This document shows, piece by piece, positions 23,430 through 36,700 of a stretch of 64,000 bases of DNA. The position numbers and the translations under genes were made by a program. Source of the DNA: Talinum fruticosum (lineage: Eukaryota > Streptophyta > Magnoliopsida > Caryophyllales > Talinaceae); assembly GCA_021018815.1 (NCBI GenBank), contig JAITYX010000118.1, positions 186,001 to 250,000 of the forward strand, written 5' to 3'. Every line of letters begins with the position of its first letter. The first letter of the stretch is position 1. The notes beneath the pieces were generated by a model. It was not told the DNA's origin. It saw only the letters and a list, made by a program, of their open reading frames with translations, and did not search any database.

Positions 23430-23584
23430 GAAAAATGCCAATTCACCAGCTATAATAGGTCACTAGTTGACCAGGGACAGTTTTGAGCATTTTCAAATGT
23501 TTAATGACAAGTTTAAATAAAAAAATATTTCAATAAAAAAATTAAATATTTAGAAAAGTTTAAGGGTAACTAGACGTGAGAACT
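23430..23584 (-). repeat. Right terminal inverted repeat of the Pack-MULE-like element
   Basis: This is the inverted partner of 22322-22480; the outermost matching bases are AGTTCT on the minus strand against AGCTCT on the left. Confidence 0.75.
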
Positions 23585-23747
23585 TTGAATATTACCTATT
23601 AATAATTAAAAAACTATATATATATGAAGTATTAATCATAATTCATAAGAGATTTAACAAATCAAAATGAACTGCAAATGAGAGAAGTTGAAGAGGGGAA
23701 ATACCTGAGGGAGCAAACAGATAGCGTAGCTAATGGTATGATGTATA

Positions 23748-23912
23748 TTAGTGACGGAGCCATTTGAAAGTCAAGGGTGTTGGTCCAAAATAAAATTAAA
23801 AAAATAGTTTATTTTTAGAATAAAAATTTTAAATTATAAGTAATTAGACACCCTTAAATTTGACCCAAAAGACGTTGGAGATTCCTGTTTCGAAATCCTG
23901 TCTCCGCCACTC
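23748..23912. mobile_element. Short hAT-like MITE (165 bp)
   Basis: The ends TTAGTGACGGAGCCA and the inverted GAGTGGCGGAGACAG bound the element. The flanks are GATGTATA (23740-23747) and GATGTACA (23913-23920), a 7/8 match to an 8-bp duplication as made by hAT transposases. It has no coding capacity. Confidence 0.6.
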
Positions 23913-24108
23913 GATGTACATAGCAAATATGGAAAAATTAAAGGCAAATTATTAGTCCAAGCTAGATTGAATAAATAGGTAAACCAACCATATCCATAGC
24001 ATGTATCACCTCAAAAATTACTAATCACTTATGATATATAATAGCTAACTGACCCCCTCTCAAAAACAATAAATCTTTTATAGAACAGAAATTAAATGAA
24101 AATGAAAC

Positions 24109-24192
24109 TAGTTGAGATGGTGAGAGTGTTAATTGTCAAACATGAGGTCTGCAGTTCAAACCTTAATGCAAGCAATCTCACTTTTTTTTTTT
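24109..24192 (+). mobile_element. tRNA-derived SINE-like sequence
   Basis: TAGTTGAGATGG (box A-like) and GTTCAAACC (a perfect fit to the box B core GWTCRANNC) lie about 40 bases apart, the spacing of a tRNA-type RNA polymerase III promoter. A T run follows at 24182-24192. This is the head of a tRNA-related SINE or its remnant. Confidence 0.5.
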
Positions 24193-25690
<1,498 letters not shown>

Positions 25691-25837
25691 CTCATTTCTA
25701 AAAGTACAGGTTTAGGTAAATCGGAAGATGAGGTAGGTATATGTAAACTCATACCTTACGAGTTGACTAAAAAGCTTTTAGAATCTCCCACACAATATAA
25801 TAAGTAATAAGTAAGTAATAAGGTTAGTAGTAATAGT

Positions 25838-26425
25838 TTGTACAATACATATTAGTAATCTTTTCAAATTGGCCAAATACTCGAAAAGAGAGCGATTACA
25901 GGAGCTTAGTGCAATCTCAACCATAAAAATTATTTGTCCATTAAATAAGAGTCATTGATGTAAATAATTAAATAAATAAATAATAAAATTTATCCATAAG
26001 AGGAAAAAAACAGATTTTCTTTTATAAGTGAACTGTTCTCTTCCCTTTTTTCTTTTGTGTGACAATACAGTCTTATTAGAATTATCCCTCAATTGAAAAA
26101 AAGAAAATTTTCCTCAATTTTAAAAATTATTTATACGGTGATAAAAAATTTACATTTACAATTCTTTTTTGCCAATGGATCTTATCATCTATAGAACTCT
26201 TTTTCATTCATTAAGATAATCAATAAATTTTACTACCGTAGAATTTATTATAATTAAAACTAACAATAATACGATAAGGTTTAGATCAGTAAATTTTATA
26301 ATAAAAAATTTAATTAAGATTGAGTTAATATATTTTTTTTCACTTAACTTAAACTCTCTATTATGACCATGTGTGTGTTGACCCTCCGATGGCTCGGAAC
26401 GACTCATGTGCGTTGGTGTTTGCCT
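25838..26425 (+). mobile_element. Helitron-type repeat, plus orientation, inverted copy of 29405-29945
   Basis: TTAGTAATCTTTTCAAATTG opens a stretch that aligns in inverted orientation with 29945 down to 29405. The same AGTAATCTTTTC word marks the Helitron 5' ends at 28579 and 29945. Similarity continues through CTCGGAACGACTCATGTG (about 26392-26410). The proper TC terminus is not visible, and no 3' end was found. It is non-coding. Confidence 0.55.
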
Positions 26426-26505
26426 AAAGGTTATATAATTTAAGTTAAGGTCGAGTTAATATTTTTTTTCACTTGAATTAAACTCTCTACTATAACCAAA
26501 TTTAA
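26300..26505. repeat. Short direct duplication
   Basis: GAGTTAATAT..TTTTTTTTCACTT...TTAAACTCTCTA occurs twice, at about 26310-26365 and 26450-26500, with about 130 bp between start points. The second copy lies outside the part shared with 29405-29945. Confidence 0.6.
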
Positions 26506-26589
26506 TCTACTTGATATTAAACAACAAAATGTCAAATAAAAGTTACAACTTCAATTTAAAAAAGATAAACACAAAATCTCAAATAAAAA

Positions 26590-28579
26590 TTACTCGATAT
26601 AAAAACTTGTTGAGTTCCTTTTCCTCAATCACTTGATCTTATTAAATGGTTTCACCTTTAACAATCTTCTTCTACATTACTCGATCTTTTTACTTAATTT
26701 AATTTTGTTGAATAATTAGAACCCAAAGACGGTAAAAGTGTCAAACACAATTAGTAACTATAAGCTGCAAATATCAGTAAAACATCTACAACTATATAAT
26801 CCTCATAGGATATTATTTATGATTTTACATAGTAGGCATTTTAGGTTAAGAAGCAAATTCGCTTGTTTTGGGGAAGATGTTAGTCGGGCAAGCGCTATTT
26901 CAGTATTGTGTTTATTCTGAATTACTCTCATGTGGTTGCGTCATTTCAACAATATGATTTAGGTATATCACAAAGTCCCATGTCCATAAAATATGGAAGC
27001 ACAATTGGACTTTAAATCCTACTGTCAACCCATATTAGGTACTAGCTAAAATTAAGGGAGCAATATAAAACCACACATACCCAATTGGTGCTAACAAAAC
27101 ATTTTAATCAGTTGTCCTTTGTGCACCACTTTCCCCAATATCAAAATTACTATTAGGGAGTTTCTAAAAAAATGTAACACAGAGTGCCAGTAAGACTGAG
27201 AAGGAACATTGTTAATCAAGAACTATACAATATATAAATTAATCTTTTTGCTAATCTATTCATCCTATCATTATTAAACATTAAGGACCCTATTATGTCC
27301 TACTTACTTTCAATCAAGTTATAAGTTTTTGGGAGGGGGTAGGGCTGCGTAGGGTTATGAGAATCGGAAGCCATCTCCAATGAAGATATCCAATTCAACG
27401 AACTTGATTTTATCAATAAGATATTATTCTATTTCCTTGTTTAAAAAAAGGATTTTAATTTTGAAAATTCTATAGCTTCAAAGAATTCACTAATTTTCAT
27501 AAGATTAAAAATATAATACTAGTATTCCTTATGACTCGAAACACATTAATAAAAAAAACCAACAATGAAAAATAGCACTAAAGAAGAAAGAATTGAAAAT
27601 ATGGGGAGAAAATTACCCGGAAACTCGTATTTAGATTCTAGACAACAACTCTTTCTAAGACAGAATCAAAGCGAGAAAAAAAAATGAGTATAGTATTTCC
27701 CCAATATAGTAGTGAATGAAGCATATAACTCCCTGAAATTCAAATTTAAGTAACCAAATTAGGCTCAACAGGATCAAACCAATGAGAAAGGACATTATAG
27801 ATAAGTCGGAAGCATTGAGATGATTTTCTACAAATGAAAATTAAGATCATCAAATCATAATTATTCCTTGTAAGTATTCACATATTAACTCACCAAGTGG
27901 ACACATTGTTGATTCTAATTTTATCTACAAGACAAATTGCAAGTTTCTCCCCTTCCTCCCAAAAGTCCTTTTGGGTGTACTAGGACAAAATATATATAAA
28001 TTCTTTTTAGTGTTTATTACACTCACATGCAGCAACATTCATAAGCTAAATACAAAAGTTAAAATTCCTTAGAAACTAAGATTTGTTAAATTAAAATCAA
28101 ATCAGAGGAAGAAGATGGACAGATACCTTAAATTAAAATTAAACTTAAAAAAATAGTAATAAATTAGTAGAAACTCACGATGCTCATAGATACGCGCATG
28201 GCTTCCAAATAAAAATTTGTATGCATATAGTAGTTTAGCCGACACCGCAAAAGGAAATATAGCCTACAGGGAGGGGGCAGAGGGCACATTTCTTAAAGGT
28301 AACCATTTTTTTTATTTTGGTGATAATAAAGAAGATAAGGAGAGTGAGAAAGAGCATAAATCGAGGAGATTCTCAAGAAGAGTGGGTCAAGGAAACATGT
28401 GAAACTGGTTTTTAAGGCATATATGGATTTTTAATAATAGAATAACAGCGAAAGTCAACGACTCATATTGGCTTGTAAAAATATTCGGACGATTGAGATC
28501 ACATATACCTCCGAAATTCACTCTCTCAACTTCATTTGACAAATTTGAAAAGATTACTATTATATATTATATAGATAGA
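26590..28579 (-). mobile_element. Probable degenerate Helitron, minus orientation
   Basis: On the minus strand TCTATCTATATAATATATAATAGTAATC begins at 28579, preceded by A (the A^TC rule); its first 20 bases are a variant of the 5' end of the Helitron at 31801. The left part (26590-26730) resembles the 3' region of that Helitron (30010-30180: ATCA.TTGAT.TTATT..ATG.TTTCA words). The terminal hairpin and CTAG are not recognisable. No gene is visible inside. Confidence 0.45.
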
Positions 28580-28756
28580 TTAAAAATATAAGATCTAAGA
28601 ATAATTCTTATGGCCTCAAAAATAAAAGGGAAAAAGTGGTATTAGATTACCAGCTTTATTAGTATCTTATCATTCGGATAGGATATAGTTTCCTAAAGAA
28701 TTCCTCATCAATAATGACGATAATGGCTTTACGAATTTGACATAATTCGTATAACC

Positions 28757-29424
28757 AAATTTAGTTTTTTTTTTTTGAAAAGGTAAGTACAACAACTAAT
28801 AGGTAGCCCTTCTCGAAAGGGTTCTACCTAAGTTGTTCTTCATTAAAATGGAGAGAAAAGAAGAAGAGGGGATAGAAAACCAAACTAAAGTAGAATAAAT
28901 ACAATGACCAAACTTGGCTACTCAGTCACCTAAATGTGTGATGGATAGAAACTTGGTCGCATATCCGAAGGAAACAATGAGTGTTTTGAATCGGCGTCTG
29001 GATTTCCCAAAGAACCTGGATTTCACCTTTGATTGCTTTAATGACCGTTAGATTATCTCCTTCCAAAATGATAGAACGAAACCCCGCTTGAACTGCTGCT
29101 TTGACACCATTTCTCATGGTAGTAGCCTCCGCTAAAAGAACTAAGGATGACCCCAAATTTGTTGCTCCATCTTGAAGAAACTGTCATCCCAACGTCCGAT
29201 GACGAATCCTCCTACCGCCGCTGAAAAAGACCTTGAACTGTCGAAGTTGACTTTGATAAATAACATATACAAAGACAATGATTTTCTAGTTGGTATCTTA
29301 CCATTCGGATTGACACATGCATATTGCATACACTCGAAAAAAAGGATGGGGAGTATTTTTGTTGTTTTTCGGTACAATTGATGGGGCAAGTCCATTGCAT
29401 CTTTAGGTGGACACCAACACACAT
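28757..29424 (-). pseudogene. LINE 3' end: RNase H domain and tail
   Basis: On the minus strand from 29424 the translation gives IKVNFDSSRSFSAAVGGFVI, then after a frameshift LLAEATTMRNGVKAAVQAGF and IILEGDNLTVIKAIKGEIQV, and a final VAKFG-like block at about 28915. These are the RNase H blocks of a plant LINE, diverged from but homologous to 18990-19430. Next comes the AGGTAGAACCCTT stem-loop (28801-28830), and the element ends in A's (a T run on the plus strand at 28767-28780). It is 5'-truncated, as most LINE copies are. Confidence 0.82.
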
Positions 29425-29945
29425 GAGTCGTTCCGAGCTATCGGGTCAATGCGCACATGGTCATAGTAGGGAATTTAAGTTTAATGAAAAAAATATTTAT
29501 TAACTCAACCTTAATTAAATTCATATATTAAAAAATTTAAACCTTATCATATTATTAGTAGTTATAATTATAATCAATTCTTTAGTTATAAAATTTATTG
29601 GTTATCTCAATGAATGGAAAAAGGTGCTCATAAATTACCACCGTAAAAAAGAGAATTGTAAGTATAATTTTTTTTTATCACCGTAAGAATAAGTTTTAAA
29701 TTGAGTGCAAATACTAATAAAACTATATTATCACACAACCAAAAAAACAGGGAAAAGAAGGATCCACTAATAAAAGAATTGTTTTTTTCTTTTAGATAAA
29801 ATTTATTTTTATTTATTCAATTATTTACATTAACGGATCATATTTAATGGGCAAATAACTTTTATGGTTGAGATTGCACTAAACTCCTACAATCACTCCT
29901 ATTGCAGTATTTTGGTCAATTTGAAAAGATTACTATTATGTATTA
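29405..29945 (-). mobile_element. Helitron 5' segment, minus orientation
   Basis: Read on the minus strand from 29945, ACATAATAGTAATCTTTTC begins a stretch that also occurs, inverted, at 25838-26425. The 3' CTAG end of the next Helitron (29946) abuts its first bases, so the terminal TC was probably separated by that insertion. It runs into the LINE fragment at 29424. Confidence 0.5.
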
Positions 29946-31801
29946 CTAGTCCGGACCCGTGCAATGCATGGAGTAATGTTGTACAATACATAACTTAAAA
30001 AATTATTAAATTACGGAGCGATCTTATACTTATGAGTTTCTTTTTCTCGATCATTTGATTTTATTGAATGTTTTCAATTCAACAACATTCTTTTACATGT
30101 TATTCCCTCATAGCGAAAATGCTTTCGTGACTCATCAAAGTTATCGGAATCCAACACATAAAAATCATTAGAGCCCAGACATACATTCATCTTCCAATCA
30201 TTCTAAATTTCAAAAAAATAAATAAATAATAAAAAATAAAAAATAATGTTAAAAAATATCATCAAACTTTTAAGATTACACTCATGATTTGAAATATTAA
30301 GAAGTTATACCCCTCTAAGAATCAAACAATTTAAACAATCATAACTCATACAGTTATAAAAATAGTGTGACAATATGTTTGGGTATCAAAAGATAAATAT
30401 TAGTAGGAAAAGGAATAATATATGATTGGTAGATATTGAGTTAGATGACCTATAGATGACAATAAATATCATTATGTCACAAATTAATATTACAACGCAA
30501 AGTACATCAAATCAATAAAAGAATGTTAAACTCATAACTTATAACTCTTTACAAAGTCAATACTAATTTAACTTAATAGATGCCTAGATAAATATTTATA
30601 TGCAACCAACCTACTAAAACATTATTGACTTAAACATTACACGAACTCTTAAAAAGTATACATACACCCATAATGGGATCACATTTTTTTAAAATTATAA
30701 GTTGAATATAATGATTTATCCATTCTTACATAATCTGCTTATGAAGATAATTAAACATATAATAACTACTTATATTGAGATTAATAGTGAAAAATATTAT
30801 AATGATAGAAGTGATTCAAATATATTTAAAAATAATAGGTAATTTGTATCATAATAAAGGACATGATAGGTCAATTCGCGGCGTAGGGTAATAAAATCAT
30901 CTATGTTTTGTACTTATATTGAAAATTGATTGTGATTTTAATAATGAATCAATGGGGAAAAAATATTGATTCAATTGAGATTTTATAAATACATATTTTA
31001 CTCGATTAACAACCAATTGCTTCACTTGAGACACAACTCTTTCTTTCAATTAATTAACATAATAAGAGTAACATGAAGTTCTATTTCAAGATGGCGGGGA
31101 GGTTTGATGGAAAATACTCATCTTTTAATGATTTAGAAAATTTACAATAGTAAAAGATATGATTTAAATATGTTTGTCAATAATAAGTCACGAGATAGAT
31201 ATGTTAGGAAGAAATTAAAATAATTTTGTATATTTGTTATTTATTAATGTTCTACTTAGTTTTGTTTTTTTTTTTTTGTGCTTTATATTTTTATGAATTC
31301 ATGGATGATTAATTATTATTTAATTTTTATATTAAGATTAGATCATTTTATAATATATAATTGATTTGATAATTTTTCACACTTATTTACTAATTTAAGT
31401 TAAAGCATGTTTTTAATTTAATAAATCTATAAATTTAGTTTTTTTATTTTTATTTTAGATTTTTAGACTATTGGGTCCAAAAAATAGTTTTAATATTTTG
31501 GTAATTTAATTATTTATTTTCGTATTTATTTAATGCATTTTATTATTTGTTTAACTTTTTGTTTAAGATTATGTTTTTATTTTATTATTTTTAATTTGTT
31601 TAATTTTTCTGAAAAATTATACAGTATTATTATTATTATTATTATTTTGGCATGGAATAAAAAAGAGTTATAACTAAATAAATAAATATATAACTTTTTT
31701 TTCAATGATAAATTATTTTTTTTATTGGATGAAACTCCTAAATTCACTCTCATACCGCCATGTCATCTTTTTGAAAAGATTGCTATTATATATAGTATAG
31801 A
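29946..31801 (-). mobile_element. Non-autonomous Helitron with both ends (1856 bp)
   Basis: On the minus strand the 5' end is TCTATACTATATATAATAGC at 31801, preceded by A. The 3' end is CTAG at 29949-29946, followed by T. This is the A^TC...CTAG^T insertion signature. Upstream of CTAG is the hairpin CCATGC-ATT-GCACGG (plus 29956-29970), a 6-bp stem with one G-T pair at the standard distance. There is no Rep/helicase or RPA gene inside; the content is AT-rich, and 31330-31640 is shared with two other copies in the window. Confidence 0.85.
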
Positions 31802-32479
31802 TTACATAAATAAACGAATACTTATGTCTGATTTGTGGTTTTTCAGGAAAAAAGCTGAAAAGTATCTATCTAAGTTAAATTTTTCATCACATTTATAATA
31901 GGTTTAATGGAAAAGGTTCCATTGAGTAATTAAATTTTAATTGATGTTAAAAAGTTATATAAATGCATAAATTCATCAATTTCGTTAAAAACTAATCAAA
32001 ATGTAAAAATTCAATTCAAGTAAAAATGTTCAACAAATTGTTGTAAAATTTATCAATTCTAAAAAAATTCATCAATTTGTTCAAATAATTCATCGGTTGA
32101 CAAACAAAGATACGGATACGCATATATAAATGCTCCGTTGGAGTAACAAATTTACTACTCCTTATAATTTTTGGCTAACCTAAAATCCACCCATTCTCCA
32201 GGATTACAAATTCCTGTAAAATCTTGTAATCATAGTAATAGGTGAGTGCAAATATTATGCAGTGACATAAAGCATATAACTATTAACATTTGAGTTTTAT
32301 TTTTACCTAAAATACTGCATTGAGTCCAAGTATTGTGGTGTTCACACCTAATATATAACCATTTAATTCTTGAATTTTTTTGCTAAAGTATTTTTTTATT
32401 GTTAACGAGATAATTATTTGTGTATATTATGATTATTATTATAGCGTTTAATTTAATTTTCCTAATATTTACTCTTCCC
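31802..32479. other. AT-rich intergenic DNA
   Basis: There is no gene signature. It lies between two Helitron units and is poor in distinctive words. Confidence 0.5.
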
Positions 32480-32798
32480 CTTTTATTTTTGTAATTCTTA
32501 AGTATGAAAATTGATTTCTAACTATATGAGGAACCTTTTATTTCTCGATCATTTGATAATTATCTTTAATTTAACATATAGTTATCTTTACTTGAATAAG
32601 ATACATATACTAATATTACATGAGTATTTCATTGTTGTCTCCAAATGATCTTTTCTTTTCAATCTTGAGAAATCTATGATAGAGTTAAAACCATGCATCT
32701 ACTAACAATATTACAAACATTGAAGAGTTAAAAGCCAAATTCATATCGCACTAACTTTTGCCATCTTCCCCGATCGGCTAACTTTGGCCCCATTTGTG

Positions 32799-33032
32799 TC
32801 AACTGCATATCCTTAATTTGCACTTAGACAATAGCATCACAATTTTGGGAAAGAAGATGGATTGATAGTGAGAGGAAGAATCTCGAGCTAACAGAGGCTT
32901 CTCTCGCTCCTTGCTCGCTTCCAGCTTCCTCTTTGCTTGGGAACCATGAAGCCTTCTTTGCCTTTTGCCCATAGCACGAAATGCGGACCGATGAACATCG
33001 GGCACATTCCGGTTAGGCTGCAGTCAAACCAC
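32799..33032 (-). other. Gene-like fragment, unrecognised
   Basis: On the minus strand an acceptor-like TGACTGCAG (about 33024-33032) is followed by an open frame with a basic, helical stretch (AMGKRQRRLHGSQAKRKLEA). The higher GC content and codon-like pattern differ from the AT-rich flanks, as with the RCC1 and RPB5 pieces nearby. I do not recognise the family. It is likely a captured exon; a chance open frame is possible. Confidence 0.35.
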
Positions 33033-34536
33033 ATTCCATCATGTCTTCATTTCGAATCTATGCAAGTATTGATAAAAAGGAATTCCTAGTTACACATACA
33101 GACACATAGTATCCAAGAACCACCCCTAGCCCCTGTTTTGCAAAGTATCCCTTGTCAATATTTTCCATTTTTAAGGAACAGGAGCAAGCAAATGATTTTA
33201 CAAAGAAATTCCATCCGATGCTTAAATATCATCGTAGAAACACATAACTTTTCCAGCAATCAACAAACAATAAATCAAGTCCAGTTTCAGCCATTCGAAC
33301 ATTGGCCTCAAGCAACACCAAAAACCACATCGGACCATAGTTACGCCATTTGTCCTGTCTCCGCTAGCTAGCCGTGCTCGCAAGTCAACTCCAAAAATTC
33401 TACGGTTCCGGTAAACCACCTAACCTTTTCAGCTTTGTGGATCCGAATTTTCAGTATAATCACATTTTTCCACCTCCAATGTAAAGTTAATTACCTTTTT
33501 CTAATTGAAAGGAGAGAACAACTTTGGAAATCAATATTTGAATGTTTTAACTAATGAAATGATATGAAAAATTAAGTAGGAATCAGCAAATCTGTTTTCT
33601 ATACACCCAAAGTATGATTGTGATCCCTTTTTCCTCAATGACTACAAAACTATGTTGAACTGAAATCATGCAAGAAAAGGGTAGAACTTTCAGAATCGGT
33701 GGGTTCAATGGGATTGAGTGATCGATAGTCGATAGTCCACGGAATTCTACTTTGTCTTCATGTAGTCTGTTTTCGCCTATTTAAGCTCTGCTAGATATTC
33801 TTTCCCAACATGAAGTGGTACTTGACCGTACATTCAAGAGTTGTACTTGTTTTACCATGGATCCTACCGAAGTGGGGTCTTGGGAGGTCTAGATGCGGGA
33901 CATTCATGTTTTTTCTGCTCGGGTGGCTGATTTGTCCATGATACTGCTATATGTGTGAAGCAATAGTAGGGACAACACCTTAACTATTACATGTATGCAG
34001 CAATTAAAGTAGTTGTTTCTAAGGTGGTATTAAAGTTACATAAATGTATAGCAAAAGCAGATTGCTGTAGTTTTGAACTCGTTGCATATGTGCGAGCATG
34101 AGAAGGCTCGGAACACATGCGTGACTCTTTGGACATTTAAGTTTCTTTATTCTTGTCCCTTCGGTTTACCATTTAAACATCTTAGCATTCACAGAGGGAG
34201 AAGAATCCATGCAATTGATGGACTTAAGGTTGAGTGATTGGGTCTAGATTTGTATTATCCTCTTAACCATTTCATTCCATCAACTTCTCTCGCCATTGAT
34301 ATGTTGGTAAAACAGAATAATGGTCAAGATGTAGCTCAATCTAGCAAGGGATCGGATGATTCTTTTCTTGTTTTTACTTCTTTGTTCCCCTGTTTTATTG
34401 TTGGAGGCAAGTACATGGAGTATTCTTTTCTTCTATTTACTTCGTTGTTACCCTATTTTGTTGTTAGAAGCAAGTAAATGAAGTAATGTTCTACTCTTTG
34501 TGAGTGTTTTGACGATGAAGTTGCTGCATGTTGCAG

Positions 34537-34772
34537 TGTGGGCAAGGAAACACAGATGATGTGTTAAGCCCTACTTGTGTGTCCTAATTGCTTGGTATAC
34601 GAATTGAGGCGAGTGGCTGCAGTGGTCGTGGCATACTGTTTGTATTTCTAATGAAGGTGATGTATATGCATTTGGAGGTAATCGGTTTGGGCAGCTTGGA
34701 ACCGGTTCCGAGCAAGAAGAGGTAAATCCAATAGAGTTGCTTGAGTCTTTTTCCCCCACCTTTGGGTTGTAG
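34537..34772 (+). pseudogene. RCC1-repeat protein gene fragment
   Basis: After an acceptor-like TTGCAG at 34531-34536 the translation reads CGQGNTDDVLSPT, a stop, LLGIRIEA, and after a frameshift HTVCISNEGDVYAFGGNRFG followed by QLGTGSEQEE and a stop near 34772. The G(D/E)VYAFG.N.FGQLG block is the core of the RCC1 (seven-bladed propeller) repeat, as in the plant RCC1/UVR8-like family. Only about one and a half repeats are present, so no propeller can form. The orientation is opposite to that of the presumed host Helitron. The upstream DNA looks like retained intron, so the capture was from genomic DNA and not from cDNA. Confidence 0.78.
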
Positions 34773-35189
34773 ACAATTTTAAGATTAAAAATGTGAAGCT
34801 TGAATCTAAAAAATGCAAAGGAACCACAAACAATTAACAGGAAAATCTTTCGGAGAGAAAAACTACCTCAAGAACCACATCCTGCTTGTGAATTGAGATA
34901 TACTCTTCTTATAGGGCTTCACCCATTAGAACGAAGCCAAACGACAGAGTAGAGGAGCTCGAAATAAGCCACGAAATCACTCTAGAATTCTTCAAAAACA
35001 TGATGAGAGAGAAGGGAAAAGGAAAAAAAAAAGTGAGGAATCGCCATTTAATCGTTATAATCGTTAGGAAGTTTAAAAGATCAAAGCTTTCATGAAATAT
35101 AATGCATGATTATCTCCAAGGAGGGGGAATGAAGGAACTGGGGAGTGCATTCAAGTATATTCGGAGTACATAAACAAAGGGAAAACGCA

Positions 35190-35331
35190 AAATTGACATT
35201 CTCACTATATTTTTCGATGAACTCGCTCTCGTGTCATGTCAATTACTCGTATAGCCTCGATCTTTCAACATTTCCATAATGGTTTTCCTGATCTTGCACA
35301 GTCTTGTAATTTCTTCGACTAGGAAAGACAT
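35190..35331 (-). pseudogene. RNA polymerase subunit RPB5 N-terminal fragment
   Basis: The minus-strand ATG at 35331 opens MSFLVEEITRLCKIRKTIME, continuing MLKDRGY. The EE..RL.KIRKTIM.ML.DRGY pattern is the conserved N-terminal helix of RPB5, the shared fifth subunit of nuclear RNA polymerases. After a frameshift, DMTRE and EFIEKYSENVN (about 35223-35191) match the following helix. The rest of the roughly 205-residue protein is absent. It lies in the presumed Helitron 32480-36845 and in that element's orientation. It is a dead fragment, not a functional polymerase gene. Confidence 0.75.
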
Positions 35332-36179
35332 TCTTCCAATGCCTCGTTAACAACTTGGCCAAGAAACTACTTGTCACTCTTTTCGGACAAAAAGATGCCA
35401 TGTACTGCCATTTCGTTCACTTTGGAGTCCCTAATCAATTTAGCTAGTAATATCCTGGTTACTCGGACTGCCCAATATGGATACATGTCCAAGTGACAGA
35501 TCGGGACATTTTTGCATACTTTTATTGTGAGTTGAAGTGTCAAATGTTGTCCCTTTGTTCGGGGATCGAGGGTCCGACACAGGTGTTGTGGGATAAAATG
35601 AAGAGTCGAGTAACATAGATAATATCTAAGCTATTGACACTAAATCTATAGAGAAGATGCCTTGTGGAGGGATGGCATCCCTAATTCGCTCATTCAGGAG
35701 ATGGTTCATGGAAAGAAAACCCGGATTCTATCTTTCTCCAAACTCCACATTTAAATATTAATCACAATCAGCTCTTTACTATTGCTAGCTATTGCTTAAG
35801 CATTTCATCTTTTATGGACAATTAAAAGTTACAGGCATCGAAATTTCTATAAATGTGATTAGCTAAACCAATGCAATTAAGTAGCTAATCACCGCAATCC
35901 ACTACCTAAGTTACTCTTGATCTATGTAATTATGTTAAACTCGAGAACGAAAGGAACTAACTTTTCTTGCAAAATGCAAAGATCATGCATGATATAACCC
36001 GGATGAAAAATTCATGACCATACCCGCATTCTCCTGAGTTAGATAAATTTGGTCGAATGAAATTTTTGGCCGCGCTAACTAAAATCAAATGTAGAAAGTT
36101 CGCCGACTCGGAAGAGTGAAAAGGCAATCAAATTTACGAAAAAATTCCCCGTTATAAGTTTAGAATACTCAGTGATTTT

Positions 36180-36700
36180 CAAATTGCGAACATGAGAAAG
36201 TGAGAGAGAGACGAGAGATAGAGGACGTCGGAACTCGAAGAGGAAGGAGACGACGGCGGCCTCGACGACTCGTGGACGACGACGGTGGGTGTAGGGTTGA
36301 TTGATTCCGGCTTCGGATGAGGAGGACGATGGCGGTGCGAGGCTGGTTGATTCCGGGAGACAGCCGCGGCCCGAGATTCAGAGCGGGACGACTATGGCGG
36401 TGCGAGGGTGGTTGATTCCAAGTGAGAAGTGGTCTGGTTGATTCCGGTAGACGATGGGAGACGACTGCGGCCTCGACTTCGAGAGCGGGACGATGATGGC
36501 GGTGCGAGGTTGATTGATTCCGGTGAGAAGTGGTGGAAGAGAGAGAGAGAGACAGGGGTGAAGATAGAGGTAGAAGAACAGATACTGGGGATTTGGTGAA
36601 AGAGAGAGAAGCGAAAGGGATAGAGACGTGATAAGATGTCGGCGGTTGGAGTTTAGCGAAAGGACAGAGACGTCGCCGGCTGGAACAGTGGATATTTGAT
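36180..36700. repeat. GC-rich imperfect tandem repeat
   Basis: Words such as GTTGATTCCGG, GCGGGACGA and GATGGCGGTGCGAGG recur four times at uneven 60-110 bp spacing. On the minus strand a 118-codon open frame (36378-36734) repeats GINQPRTAI/GINHPRTAI. It looks like an expanded gene leader just inside the Helitron 5' end. Confidence 0.6.

Larger units (their letters stand above)
22322..23584. mobile_element. Pack-MULE-like element carrying a peroxidase gene fragment
   Basis: About 150 bp of the left end (22322-22480) and the inverted right end (23430-23584) are similar, roughly 80% by eye. Between them lie a gene-like CT-rich leader, a MITE, and a truncated class III peroxidase start. Long TIRs enclosing a host gene fragment without transposase is the Pack-MULE pattern. 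The TIR contains TTGCCCTTAAA, also present in the TIR of the MULE at 48397-54413. The best target duplication I can propose is imperfect (TTGGATTTT at 22310 versus TTGAATATT at 23585), so the superfamily is inferred. Confidence 0.7.

Noticed and set aside
33138..33419. Plus- and minus-strand frames of 77 and 65 codons
   Set aside because: They overlap each other, have no conserved motif, and lie in a presumed Helitron; neither could be supported as a gene.
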